DNA from: Oscillospiraceae bacterium
Lineage (GTDB): Bacteria > Bacillota > Clostridia > Oscillospirales > Oscillospiraceae
DNA: 41,981 nucleotides
Reading direction: 5' to 3'
Assembly: GCA_018053145.1 (NCBI GenBank)
Contig: JAGPMA010000015.1
Location: 1 to 41,981 of the forward strand
Positions 1-7,570 of the stretch are shown one piece after another. Numbering within the stretch: the first letter of the stretch is position 1; each line of letters opens with the position of its first letter. A model generated the notes under the pieces. That model made no database searches, was not told the origin of the DNA, and saw only the letters and a list, made by a program, of their open reading frames with translations. The position numbers were made by a program, and so were the translations under genes.

Positions 1-114
1 GATTTTAGAGAACAGCTCTGGTTCATGCTTTTTCATCCACAGAAGCTTCGGTGCAGTAAAGCCGGCAAAAGCAATATTAGCGGTGTGTCGAGAAAGAGTG
101 CTTTTGCCTATCAC
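1..114 (-). pseudogene. xylB: Xylulokinase internal fragment, runs off the window
   Basis: Reading the minus strand from about 114 to 1 gives an open frame containing GFTAPKLLWMKKHEPELF. This is the highly conserved internal block of FGGY-family xylulokinases (family consensus GFTAPKLLWVRKHEPE). The preceding residues IGKSTLSRHTAN also align with the stretch before that block. The roughly 100 residues that should come first, including the N-terminal phosphate-binding region, are absent: upstream the sequence becomes the 3' end of the regulator at 111-845 in another frame. So this is either the start of a truncated kinase gene or the product of a rearrangement or assembly join. The rest of the gene lies outside the window. 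Confidence 0.75.
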
Positions 115-845
115 CGTATTGAGGTAGGATAATAGTAAGGTTCGATTGCGCCCAACATATACAAGGGCATCCATTGACTGATTGCACTGAGCATTTCATC
201 TAAATCACGGCTTACGGTATGAATAACCTTGATTTTTCCGCCACCCGAAAGAAACTGCGCCATGAGGTAGCCCCACTGCATAGCAAATTCTCGGTCATCG
301 GTCATCCAGTCCGTTGCCTCATCGCTAAAAAGGAGAATTGTCTGAGGCTTACCTTTAGCAATTACGTCCGATAAAAATTCAATCACAGCCCGACGCTTGC
401 CGGCGACGCCGAGAAAGACGCAGGTATCGTTATTTTGCTTTTCTACCGCCGCACTGCGTGAACCTTCCGCGCCCGTAATAGCCTGCCTGTTTTTCAGGTT
501 GACAAGTCCCGACAAAAAGCTTTCCACCGTGTCAATTTCGGTTTTACTTTTCAACGAAAGCCATTGTGAAATACTTGCCGAAAGCTTGCTCTCTTCACGG
601 GGAAAAGCGCTTAGGTTCAAGGCCTCTGCCAGCGCCCGCTGCTGATATTCCTGATCGCAATGTCTTGCGAAATATGCGGCCATGGCACCGATACACGCTT
701 CATTTTTAAGTGGGTTTCTCTCCCCTCGACGCAATCTGCTTATATGCGAGGGGTCAAGCTTTATATTCAAAGCTAGGGCGCTATTTGAAGTGTTTGTAAT
801 ATTCATTAAAAAATCTAGCTTTTCAAAAAACCGCATGCTTATCAC
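111..845 (-). CDS. Helix-turn-helix regulator, probably 3'-truncated
   Basis: The 244-residue protein starts with an XRE/Cro-like N-terminus: residues 15-45 contain ALNIKLDPSHISRLRRGERNP, a helix-turn-helix signature. The remainder matches no family I can name, but the layout (small DNA-binding head, large helical sensor body) is common in clostridial regulators of about 450-520 residues, roughly twice this length. The frame ends at TGA 113-111 exactly where xylulokinase coding sequence begins in another frame, so the C-terminal half is probably lost. The ATG at 843-845 is preceded by GAGGTGAT on the minus strand, a good ribosome binding site. An inverted repeat 60 bp upstream could be its own operator. 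Confidence 0.6.
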   Translation of the reverse strand: MISMRFFEKLDFLMNITNTSNSALALNIKLDPSHISRLRRGERNPLKNEACIGAMAAYFARHCDQEYQQRALAEALNLSAFPREESKLSASISQWLSLKSKTEIDTVESFLSGLVNLKNRQAITGAEGSRSAAVEKQNNDTCVFLGVAGKRRAVIEFLSDVIAKGKPQTILLFSDEATDWMTDDREFAMQWGYLMAQFLSGGGKIKVIHTVSRDLDEMLSAISQWMPLYMLGAIEPYYYPTSIR

Positions 846-891
846 CTCAGCATCATTGTACCAGAAAAAGAAAATATTGCAATTATTTTGT

Positions 892-928
892 CACAATTTG
901 TGTCAAACAATTTGTCAATGACAAATTG
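892..928. promoter_or_regulatory. Inverted-repeat operator candidate upstream of the HTH regulator
   Basis: Positions 908-916 and 920-928 form a perfect 9-bp inverted repeat (CAATTTGTC, AAT, GACAAATTG). A related half-palindrome, CACAATTTGTG, lies just beside it at 892-902. The TTTGTC/GACAAA core thus appears three times in 37 bp. It lies about 50-80 bp upstream of the regulator start, where an autoregulatory site would be expected. Binding is an inference. Confidence 0.5.
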
Positions 929-1341
929 AGCAAAATAGCGCAATATGCCCAACCCTCCTTTATAATACAACTATAAGGCACGGATAAAAAAGCCGATTTT
1001 CATTAGCGCCACGACTTCGCAGCGCAGAGGCCGACTTTTTAATGCACTTGGATGCTTGCGGGAACGTATATAGATAGAGTTCTCAGCTCCGCTGAGTATT
1101 CGCTGCCTTTCTCCTCTCCTCCGTAATTTCCCCAAACCAAACGGCCCAAGCACAATATCCCCGCAGTCTCGTTGACTGTGGGGATGTTGCTATGTGATTT
1201 TGAGCAAATTATTCTCGAGCCTCTCAAGGTTTTTGAAATATTTCAGTAAGGCAGATTGACTTATAGCGATACAAGTATTATCGTTATAGTGATAAAAACC
1301 AGTTTTCAGTGCAATCACGGGCGTAATGAAAGGAGTAATTT
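929..1341. other. Intergenic region without a convincing gene; one stem-loop
   Basis: No open frame here resembles a known protein. The two minus-strand frames of about 60 codons lack homology and a good start site. A hairpin with 11-bp arms and one G-U pair spans 1158-1184 (TCCCCGCAGTC / GACTGTGGGGA). It lacks a T-run on either side, so terminator function is doubtful. A possible promoter for the flavodoxin gene is TTGACT at 1256-1261, with TATCGT at 1279-1284 after a 17-bp spacer. The stretch TTATC-N8-GATAA at 1278-1295 overlaps that -10 box and could be an operator. Confidence 0.4.
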
Positions 1342-1824
1342 ATGAAAACCTTGGTCGTGTTCTATTCCTTGGAGGGAAATGCCGAATTCATCGCGGATGT
1401 TATTGGAAAAAAACTGCAAGCGGACATTGTTAAGCTTGAAACTGTGAAACCATTCCCCAAGGAGGGCTTCGGAAAATTTTTTAAAGGCGGTATGAGTGTT
1501 GTATTCAAATCAAAGCCGAAGCTTGTCAACCAAGCCATCGACTTAAGCAAATACGATAACATTATTATCGGAACCCCTGTTTGGGCCAGTGGGTTCGCTT
1601 CGCCAATTAATACGTTCATTAATAAATACAAATTCAGCGGAAAAAAGCTTGCACTGTTTTTAACCAGCGGAGGGCCTGATGTTGAAAAATGCTTTGAAAA
1701 ACTGAAAATTGCGCTTAAAGGAAACGAAGTTGTCGGAGAAATCGATTTTATTGAGCCGATTAAAACCGGTAAGGATGAAGCAACTATAAGGGCTGAGCAG
1801 TGGGCAGAAGGACTTAACTTTTAA
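1342..1824 (+). CDS. Flavodoxin
   Basis: This 160-residue protein has the flavodoxin fold: strand 1 (MKTLVVFYSLEGNAEFIADVI) carries the FMN phosphate-binding loop in the form YSLEGNAE. A central strand, DNIIIGTPVWASGFASP, supplies the flavin-stacking loop, and GKKLALFLTSGG is the fourth strand. It is probably a cytosolic low-potential electron carrier that can replace ferredoxin. The length fits short-chain flavodoxins. The loop YSLEGN departs from the classical T/S-x-T-G-N-T motif but retains the small/Gly-Asn pattern seen in clostridial flavodoxin-like proteins. AAAGGAG lies 7 bases upstream of the ATG. A strong terminator follows at 1860, so it is monocistronic. The redox partner is unknown. 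Confidence 0.85.
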   Translation: MKTLVVFYSLEGNAEFIADVIGKKLQADIVKLETVKPFPKEGFGKFFKGGMSVVFKSKPKLVNQAIDLSKYDNIIIGTPVWASGFASPINTFINKYKFSGKKLALFLTSGGPDVEKCFEKLKIALKGNEVVGEIDFIEPIKTGKDEATIRAEQWAEGLNF

Positions 1825-1859
1825 TAGCTTCGATTTATTGTTTTGTTAAAATACATTAC

Positions 1860-1910
1860 AAAAGAGAGAAGAATTTGCTAAAATCCGCAAATTCTTCTCT
1901 CTTTTGTAAT
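1860..1910 (+). terminator. Intrinsic terminator after flavodoxin
   Basis: A perfect 19-bp inverted repeat (1860-1878 with 1887-1905, 8-base loop) begins with AAAAGAGAG and ends in CTCTCTTTT followed by GTAATTTT. It can act in both directions. Confidence 0.85.
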
Positions 1911-1994
1911 TTTATATTACCACAAAATCGTCAAAAATACAAGTCTTGTGTTCAAAGACAATTCGGAACATACTGTAAGTTAGAGGTGATGCTC

Positions 1995-2468
1995 ATGGAA
2001 AACAATTTTTCACTGGAGCCTGCGAAGCTGCAGATGCTTAAGGAAACGCAGGAGCTACGCAATTTAAACGAGTTTAGCATTAAATACGGATTATCCCTTT
2101 CCGAAAATCAGATCCAAACCTTAGCGCAAAAGCGGTTCGAGGCACTTAAGGATATGGGCAGAATTGAGTTTGGAGAGGGCGTATTAAAAAAGTTAATATA
2201 CGCCTTCTGCGACTCACCGTATATTCACCAGCAAAACTATGAGGAATCCATTATTGACCTTCAGGACGCTTTCTACTATTTTAAGAACGAAACCGATGAC
2301 CGGGTAACTGACGACGAGCTTATCGAGTATATGAAAGCTACCTTTGACGGAATTGCACAGGGCTCAATAGATTTTTTGACTGGAAGCTCTTTGGAGGAGC
2401 TGCGCCGCAATTCGCGACACGGTTTTATAGACGATGTCGTCGATGAAAAAAGCGAAGATTTGGACTGA
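1995..2468 (+). CDS. Clostridial protein of unknown function (DUF6323-like)
   Basis: The protein has about 157 residues when started at ATG 1995, which sits 7-8 bases after the AGAGGTG site at 1982-1988. The longer open frame to 1875 overlaps the flavodoxin terminator and is not credible. It is acidic and helical with no membrane segment or signal peptide. The central part KYGLSLSENQIQTLAQKRFE and the later CDSPYIHQQNYEESIIDLQD resemble the uncharacterised family that I recall as DUF6323; I cannot verify the assignment. The stop is 8 bases before the next gene, so the two are co-transcribed. In clostridial genomes such a pair tends to stay together, suggesting a joint complex of unknown role. 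Confidence 0.6.
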   Translation: MENNFSLEPAKLQMLKETQELRNLNEFSIKYGLSLSENQIQTLAQKRFEALKDMGRIEFGEGVLKKLIYAFCDSPYIHQQNYEESIIDLQDAFYYFKNETDDRVTDDELIEYMKATFDGIAQGSIDFLTGSSLEELRRNSRHGFIDDVVDEKSEDLD

Positions 2469-2476
2469 GGTGCATA

Positions 2477-3403
2477 ATGTCAAATAACGAGCTAACGATA
2501 TCAAACGGGGATATTTCTCAACTCTTGACCGAGGAAGACGAAATAAAAATTCAGGCAAAGCTCTGGCAGCTTCTTGCTAGGCGAACGGAGCTGTATACAA
2601 TGGGTGACAGCAGTTCCGTTCGAATTGAAACCGCACAGGAACTTTTGCAGTCAATTTCATTTTGTCTTGATCTTTACCTTAAGCAGAGCGGAAACACAAA
2701 AGGGATTTTGGCAACGGCTGATCCGGAGGAGCTTTTTAAGCTTGGGCAAAAAGTGCTTGAGGAACAGCTGGAGCTGGGGAAAAAGCTATACAGCAAAGCC
2801 TGCCTCACCTCCCCCGAAATCGAAAACACTTCATATACCGATACACTTCGCAGCATCGGCAGCTTTTTCAAAAAGTACGATTACCGTTTCTTTTCCCATC
2901 TAATTCCCTGTGACATCGATTATCAGCTTTGTCATGCCGTGAATGAGCACTTGCAGGGAGTGGAATACGTAAATCAATATCTTGGAAGAATCATAATTGA
3001 AAATGCTTTTGTCAGAAAATTCGAAAAAAATGCAGCTGTAAGTCTGCTAAACAGCTACTGTTCCGATTACAAAGGGCTGCTGATAAACCTTTATGAGCCT
3101 ATTGCCGTAAACGCAATCGGACTTACACTTTTACATGAAAAAAGCAAAGGATTGGGCATTGCTTCCCACCATCAGCAACGCCTGCTTGAGCTCTTTGAGA
3201 CGCTGACGGTTACGCCCGCAAAAAAGGCGCTGGTTGACGCTGCCAATCGCGTCTGCGCTGAGCTGGAGATAAGCGACCCTTCCTCTGTGCGATATTTGAG
3301 AAAAACGGCTGAGGAGCTTTATCCCCGAATTGAAGCCGCACTACCGAGCGGCAAGTTAGGCGGAATTTTTCTGCCCTTTAACGAGACGTTAATAGATACT
3401 TGA
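2477..3403 (+). CDS. Unknown clostridial protein paired with preceding gene (DUF6179-like)
   Basis: This 308-residue soluble, largely helical protein starts eight bases after the preceding stop, with a GAGGTG site. Residues around 80-110 contain a Leu/Glu/Lys-rich heptad-like stretch (ELFKLGQKVLEEQLELGKKLY). The middle has FFKKYDYRFFSHLIPCDIDYQLC, a conserved-looking segment of a family I recall as DUF6179. No catalytic motif is recognised. Members of that family are, from memory, often longer (above 400 residues), so this copy may be a short version. The C-terminal end, FLPFNETLIDT, reaches a normal stop and no frameshifted continuation is obvious downstream. Function unknown. Confidence 0.55.
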   Translation: MSNNELTISNGDISQLLTEEDEIKIQAKLWQLLARRTELYTMGDSSSVRIETAQELLQSISFCLDLYLKQSGNTKGILATADPEELFKLGQKVLEEQLELGKKLYSKACLTSPEIENTSYTDTLRSIGSFFKKYDYRFFSHLIPCDIDYQLCHAVNEHLQGVEYVNQYLGRIIIENAFVRKFEKNAAVSLLNSYCSDYKGLLINLYEPIAVNAIGLTLLHEKSKGLGIASHHQQRLLELFETLTVTPAKKALVDAANRVCAELEISDPSSVRYLRKTAEELYPRIEAALPSGKLGGIFLPFNETLIDT

Positions 3404-3456
3404 CGCAAGCCAAAAATCGTGCTATCGTAATAAAAAATATGTTTGGAGTTGGGAAG

Positions 3457-3468
3457 ATGCGCAAATAG
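3457..3468 (+). CDS. Putative three-codon leader ORF (MRK-stop)
   Basis: ATG-CGC-AAA-TAG follows a GGAG at 3445-3448 with an 8-base spacing, in the leader of the ABC-F gene. Very short upstream ORFs are known to drive ribosome-mediated attenuation of ABC-F and rRNA-methylase resistance genes, because drug-stalled ribosomes change leader folding. That this one is translated is inferred from position and spacing only. Confidence 0.4.
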   Translation: MRK

Positions 3469-3498
3469 TCTGCAAATATTCGCATAACAATTGCTGGC

Positions 3499-3653
3499 GC
3501 GGCGAAAAAGCCGCACAGTCTGGTTCGTTGTGCTTTTGCAGGAAGGTTTGCGCTATTTCTCACATCCTCATCATGCCCTAACGGGCGTGGTGCAACTGTG
3601 CTGTGAGCTGCGGGAATTTCTTTCCTGCGGCTTATATTTTTTGTTGCAGGAGG
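3499..3653 (+). promoter_or_regulatory. Attenuator-like leader of the ABC-F gene
   Basis: The 259-bp space before the ABC-F gene is rich in secondary structure. There is a GCGGC/GCCGC hairpin at 3499-3514, and a GCACA/TGTGC pair at 3512-3533 followed by TTTT. The last is an imperfect 10-bp hairpin, 3607-3616 with 3622-3631 (GCTGCGGGAA / TTCCTGCGGC, with G-U pairs), immediately followed by TTATATTTTTTG. That last element is a typical intrinsic terminator placed just upstream of the AGGAGG ribosome binding site (3648-3653). A terminator between promoter and start codon implies conditional read-through. Confidence 0.6.
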
Positions 3654-3662
3654 ATATGACAA

Positions 3663-5141
3663 ATGTCTATAATTGATGTAAAAAATCTGACTTTTGCCTA
3701 TGAGGGCAGCTATGACAATATTTTCGAAAATGTGAGCTTTCGAATCGACACAGATTGGAAGCTTGGCTTCACGGGACGCAACGGGAGAGGAAAAACCACC
3801 TTTTTAAGGCTCCTTATGGGGAAATATCAGTATCAGGGAACAATCTCCGCGAGTGTTGATTTTGAGTATTTTCCCTTTGAGGTTTCCGATGGGGCTTGCG
3901 ACACGATAAACGTCATAGAGAGCTTGCTCGGGGATTTTGAAAGCTGGCGGCTTATGCGCGAGCTAAGTCTTTTGGAGCTTTCCGAGGAAGTGCTTTATCG
4001 TCCGTTTTTAACGCTTTCGAACGGCGAGCAGACCAAAGTTTTGCTTGCGGCGCTATTTCTTCGGGAGAACAGCTTTCTTCTGATTGACGAGCCGACAAAC
4101 CACCTTGACCTTTACGGGCGGGAACTTGTGAGCCGCTACCTAAGCTCCAAGCACGGCTTCATACTGGTTTCCCATGACAGGGCTTTTCTGGACGGCTGCG
4201 TTGACCATATAATGTCCATAAACAAGGCAAACATTGATATCCAGAAAAGTAATTTTTCGTCCTGGTGGCACAACAAGGAATTGCAGGACAGTTTTGAGCT
4301 TTCTGAAAATGAAAAGCTGAAAAAGGATATTATGCGCTTGGAAAAAGCGGCAAAACGCAGTGCCTCCTGGTCTGACATGGTTGAAAGCTCCAAATACGGC
4401 ACGAGAAACTCGGGGCTTAGACCGGACAGGGGCTATCTCGGGCATAAGTCAGCGAAGATGATGAAGCGTTCAAAATCGCTTGAGAACCGTCAAAGGGACG
4501 AAATCGAGGAAAAATCGAAGCTTCTTAAAAACATTGAGGACTGTGACGCCCTTGAGCTCATGCCGCTTAGTTATCACGCTGAAAGACTGGCGGAGCTTAA
4601 TACTGTCGGAATTTTCTACGACGGCAGAGCGGTCTGCGAAAATGTGAGCTTTGAAATAATTAAGGGCGATGCAATCGCTCTGTGCGGAAAAAACGGTAGC
4701 GGAAAGTCGAGCATACTGAAGCTTATTTGCGGCGAGCCCATCGCCTATAAAGGGGAGCTTAACAAGGGCAGTCAGCTCATTATTTCCTATGTGTCACAGG
4801 ATACCTCGACACTTACCGGCAAACTTTCTGATTATGCCTGCAATAACGGGCTTGACGAAAGCCTTTTCAAGGCAATGCTCAGAAAACTGGATTTCTCCAG
4901 AATACAGCTTGAAAAGGACATGTCCGACTTCAGCGGAGGGCAAAAGAAAAAAGTGCTGCTTGCCGCAAGTCTGTGTCAGCGTGCGCACTTGTATATTTGG
5001 GACGAACCGTTAAACTTTGTCGACGTTATATCCCGAATACAGATTGAGAAGCTGCTGCTTGAATTTAAACCCACAATTTTATTCGTTGAGCATGACGACG
5101 CTTTTTGCAAAAATATCGCAACAAAAACCGTTCGGCTATAG
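3663..5141 (+). CDS. Lsa-type ABC-F ribosomal protection protein
   Basis: This 492-residue protein has two ABC ATPase domains and no membrane segments, the architecture of ABC-F proteins that bind the ribosomal E site and dislodge antibiotics. NBD1 has Walker A GRNGRGKTT (about residue 40), signature LSNGEQ and Walker B LLIDEPTNHLD. NBD2 has GKNGSGKSS, signature FSGGQKKK and LYIWDEPLNFVD. The interdomain linker (about 200-275) carries basic coiled-coil helices with KSAKMMKRSK. The sequence follows the Lsa(A) line closely in order and motifs (for example GFILVSHDRAF and LYIWDEPLN), a group giving lincosamide, streptogramin A and pleuromutilin resistance. Actual resistance cannot be read from sequence. 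A regulatory leader precedes it, as in other inducible members. Confidence 0.85.
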   Translation: MSIIDVKNLTFAYEGSYDNIFENVSFRIDTDWKLGFTGRNGRGKTTFLRLLMGKYQYQGTISASVDFEYFPFEVSDGACDTINVIESLLGDFESWRLMRELSLLELSEEVLYRPFLTLSNGEQTKVLLAALFLRENSFLLIDEPTNHLDLYGRELVSRYLSSKHGFILVSHDRAFLDGCVDHIMSINKANIDIQKSNFSSWWHNKELQDSFELSENEKLKKDIMRLEKAAKRSASWSDMVESSKYGTRNSGLRPDRGYLGHKSAKMMKRSKSLENRQRDEIEEKSKLLKNIEDCDALELMPLSYHAERLAELNTVGIFYDGRAVCENVSFEIIKGDAIALCGKNGSGKSSILKLICGEPIAYKGELNKGSQLIISYVSQDTSTLTGKLSDYACNNGLDESLFKAMLRKLDFSRIQLEKDMSDFSGGQKKKVLLAASLCQRAHLYIWDEPLNFVDVISRIQIEKLLLEFKPTILFVEHDDAFCKNIATKTVRL

Positions 5142-5212
5142 TGCTTGGTTTTAAAAAAACCAAATAAACGCAAAAAACTTTCCTTGCTGTTTAAATAACG
5201 GCTGTGGAATGT

Positions 5213-5414
5213 TTAGTCCTTACAGCTTGGCGGAGGACAAGCCGCCCGTTGAGCGGCAATCAAAGATAGATTGTCGCCTATAGTCGTAATTAATATGGCA
5301 AGCACGTTTAACTCGTCATTATCTTCAACCTTTTCAGCTAATGCGATGGCAATTGTCGACGCAATATAGGCAAGCTGACCGCCTGGCAAACAATTAAAAC
5401 TTGAAATATCGCAT
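5213..5414 (-). CDS. Small DUF6774-like protein with disrupted or non-standard start
   Basis: On the minus strand a frame runs FNCLPGGQLAYIASTIAIAL, then a helical segment with AEKVEDNDELNVLAILITTIGDNL, and ends with CPPPSCKD at stop 5215-5213. This pattern (an early Cys, Gly-rich turn, two helices, terminal Cys cluster) is that of a short clostridial family I recall as DUF6774. A good AGGTG site lies at 5416-5420, but the ATG at 5414-5412 reads MRYFKF-stop. Either ATT at 5407 is the start (64 residues), or one base too many in the AAAA run 5396-5399 hides the true frame MRYFKFNCLPGG. Function unknown. Confidence 0.55.
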
Positions 5415-5492
5415 CACCTCTGCCTATTCTATGCAAAACGGTGCTTAGGAGTCAAAAACCATAATACACTGAGACGGTAGTTTTCTTTGTAA

Positions 5493-5535
5493 TAAAAAGC
5501 GGCAACGAGAGGGAGGCCCGTTACCGCTTTTTAGT
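5493..5535. terminator. Bidirectional terminator downstream of the ammonium transporter
   Basis: AAAAAGCGGCAACG (5494-5507) pairs with CGTTACCGCTTTTT (5519-5532) with one mismatch. T-runs flank the stem on both strands. It lies about 30 bp past the stop of the minus-strand transporter gene. Confidence 0.8.
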
Positions 5536-5563
5536 ATAAGTTTCAATATTTCAGCTATTGTTA

Positions 5564-7282
5564 TTATTCTTCGTCCTGGAGGGCGTCATATCCCTCTTCT
5601 CCGGTACGAACCTTTACGACATTCTCAACATCATAGACGAAAATCTTGCCGTCTCCGAAATTGCCGGTGTACAGGGCTTCTTTTACTGTGCTAATAAGCA
5701 AATCCGTTGGAACTTTGCTAACTACGACATCGACCTGCACTTTTGGCAACAACATTGAATCCACTGGAACACCTCTATAGAGCTGAGTATGACCCTTCTG
5801 CATGCCATATCCGAGAACATTTGTAACTGTTATACCAGTTATGCCAATGTTGTCAAGTGCTGTCTGCAAGGCGGCAAAGTTGTTTTGCTTTGTAATAATC
5901 GTAACCTTCGTAATCTTCGCTCCGGGATGAGCGGTATTGTGTACCGGAATAGCCACTTCATGCGGCACAGCGGCTACGGGCATCGTAGCTTTTGTATCCC
6001 CTAAATCCAGCGTCGGAACCGCAAGCATAAAGTCTGCATAGCTGCTGACCAGTCCGTGCTCAGGCAAATCAAGACCCTGAATCTCTTCTTCCGCCGTAAC
6101 GCGTAAACCGTTAACTTTCTTAATAACAAGGAAAACAATCGTCATAACAATAGCGGTCCATGCAACGATTGAAACAACACCGATTGCCTGAATGCCGAGC
6201 TGATGGAAGCCGCCGCCGTAAAACAGCCCATTGACAGATGCGCCGGGAACGGTGTCAGTTGCAAATAACCCAACTGCCAAAGTGCCCCACATTCCGTTTA
6301 CGCCATGCACAGCAACTGCGCCAACAGGGTCATCAATATGGAATTTCATGTCGATAACTTCAACTGCAACAACAACAAGGACACCTGCAACAGCACCAAT
6401 TACAAGGGATCCTAAGGCGTCAACATTGGCGCAGGGGGCGGTGATGGCAACCAAGCCGGCCAGCGAACCGTTTAGAGACATGGAAACATCGGGTTTACCG
6501 TTCTTGAGCCAAGTGAAAGCCATGGTAACGCAGGTTGCAACACCCGGTGCTAGAGTCGTTGTAAGGAAGACGGAACCGAGCTGGCCTACACTTGTTGCTG
6601 CCGCACCATTGAAGCCATACCAACCAAACCACAGGATAAACACACCAAGTGCACCGAGAGTGATTGAATGGCCTGGAATAGCATGAGAAGTTTTCTTTCC
6701 TGTTTTCTTGTCAGTTGTATATTTACCGATACGGGGTCCAAGGATAGCAGCACCTATGAAGGCTGTGATACCGCCAACCATGTGTATGGCCGAGGATCCT
6801 GCAAAGTCGATGTAACCAAGGTTAAACAGCCAGCCCTGCGGATTCCATACCCATCCGGCTTCGATTGGGTATACAAAAAGGCTGATGATTGCACTATAAA
6901 TGCAGTAAGCAGAAAATTTAGTACGTTCAGCCATTGCGCCGGATACTATTGTCGCCGCGGTAGCGCAAAACACTAAGTTGAAAACAAAACTGGAGTAGTT
7001 AAACTCCGAGAAGTTCGAAAAGATTTGGAGACTTGGAACACCTATAATTCCCATAAAATAGTTTTCTGACATCATTAGGCTAAATCCCAAGAATACAAAC
7101 ACGACCGTTCCGATGCAGAAATCCATAAGGTTTTTCATGATTATGTTTCCGGCATTCTTTGCTCGTGTAAATCCTGTTTCGACCATTGCAAACCCGCCCT
7201 GCATAAAGAAGACGAGTGCGGCACCAATTAGAAACCATATCGGAAAAACAGTGCCATTGACAGCTTCAAGTATTTCATTCAT
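5564..7282 (-). CDS. amt: Ammonium transporter with C-terminal P-II domain (Amt-GlnB fusion)
   Basis: Residues 1-395 are an Amt/Rh channel with about 11 membrane helices. It keeps the ammonium-site Asp (D159 in YIDFAG) and the twin pore histidines (H167 in AIHMVGG, H326 in AVHGVNG). After a linker (about 400-455) comes a full P-II domain (457-567) ending with the C-terminal signature VYDVENVVKVRTGEEG. P-II proteins normally act as separate plugs that close AmtB in response to ATP/ADP and 2-oxoglutarate; here sensor and channel are tethered. The T-loop reads LYRGVPVDSMLLPK, so the Tyr that is uridylylated in proteobacterial P-II (position 51) is Val here, arguing against that control. The Q of QKGH (T-loop base) is kept. 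AGGGGG precedes the ATG. Fusions of this kind are known but uncommon. Confidence 0.9.
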   Translation of the reverse strand: MNEILEAVNGTVFPIWFLIGAALVFFMQGGFAMVETGFTRAKNAGNIIMKNLMDFCIGTVVFVFLGFSLMMSENYFMGIIGVPSLQIFSNFSEFNYSSFVFNLVFCATAATIVSGAMAERTKFSAYCIYSAIISLFVYPIEAGWVWNPQGWLFNLGYIDFAGSSAIHMVGGITAFIGAAILGPRIGKYTTDKKTGKKTSHAIPGHSITLGALGVFILWFGWYGFNGAAATSVGQLGSVFLTTTLAPGVATCVTMAFTWLKNGKPDVSMSLNGSLAGLVAITAPCANVDALGSLVIGAVAGVLVVVAVEVIDMKFHIDDPVGAVAVHGVNGMWGTLAVGLFATDTVPGASVNGLFYGGGFHQLGIQAIGVVSIVAWTAIVMTIVFLVIKKVNGLRVTAEEEIQGLDLPEHGLVSSYADFMLAVPTLDLGDTKATMPVAAVPHEVAIPVHNTAHPGAKITKVTIITKQNNFAALQTALDNIGITGITVTNVLGYGMQKGHTQLYRGVPVDSMLLPKVQVDVVVSKVPTDLLISTVKEALYTGNFGDGKIFVYDVENVVKVRTGEEGYDALQDEE

Positions 7283-7310
7283 AAATAATCCCCCTATAAT
7301 TAAAATATAT

Positions 7311-7430
7311 AAAAAAGGCGCAGTCCTATTCGGACAGCGCCTTTGCTATTCAATATCGTTATTATTCAGATGATATCACTATGCCAGGAACTTAATTCTA
7401 AGCGTTTCTTATCGAAATCGAGTTATTATA
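7311..7430 (-). promoter_or_regulatory. Leader of amt with an internal terminator hairpin
   Basis: On the minus strand a possible -10 TATAAT lies at 7430-7425. About 75 bases later comes a hairpin (7344-7332 with 7326-7314, 13 bp, one mismatch) directly followed by TTTTTT and an AT-rich stretch, ending about 30 bases before the amt start codon. An intrinsic terminator between promoter and start suggests transcription attenuation, perhaps by nitrogen status. The regulator is not identified, and the -35 box is weak. Confidence 0.5.
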
Positions 7431-7570
7431 CGTCACTTGTATATAACAAATTATTCGAAGTAATGCTCTTAGTCTCTGCGACTTACAATGCCCTCAAAGA
7501 ATAAATTAAACGTTCACACAACACGCAACATTAATTTTTGAAGTTGGAGAACCATCCATTCCTTATTAAT

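Noticed and set aside
971..1227. Two overlapping minus-strand frames of about 60 codons
   Set aside because: No ribosome site, no family resemblance and Arg-rich composition typical of chance frames.
1875..1994. N-terminal extension of the DUF6323-like protein
   Set aside because: It would start inside the flavodoxin terminator and has no ribosome site; the site AGAGGTG fits ATG 1995.
5145..5163. TTGGTTT/AAACCAA stem after the Lsa-type gene as its terminator
   Set aside because: Short A/T-rich stem without a following T-run on the coding strand; too weak to call.
6231..6686. 151-codon plus-strand frame
   Set aside because: It is antisense to the ammonium transporter gene; low-complexity Thr/Ala/Pro composition mirrors Gly/Val-rich membrane coding.
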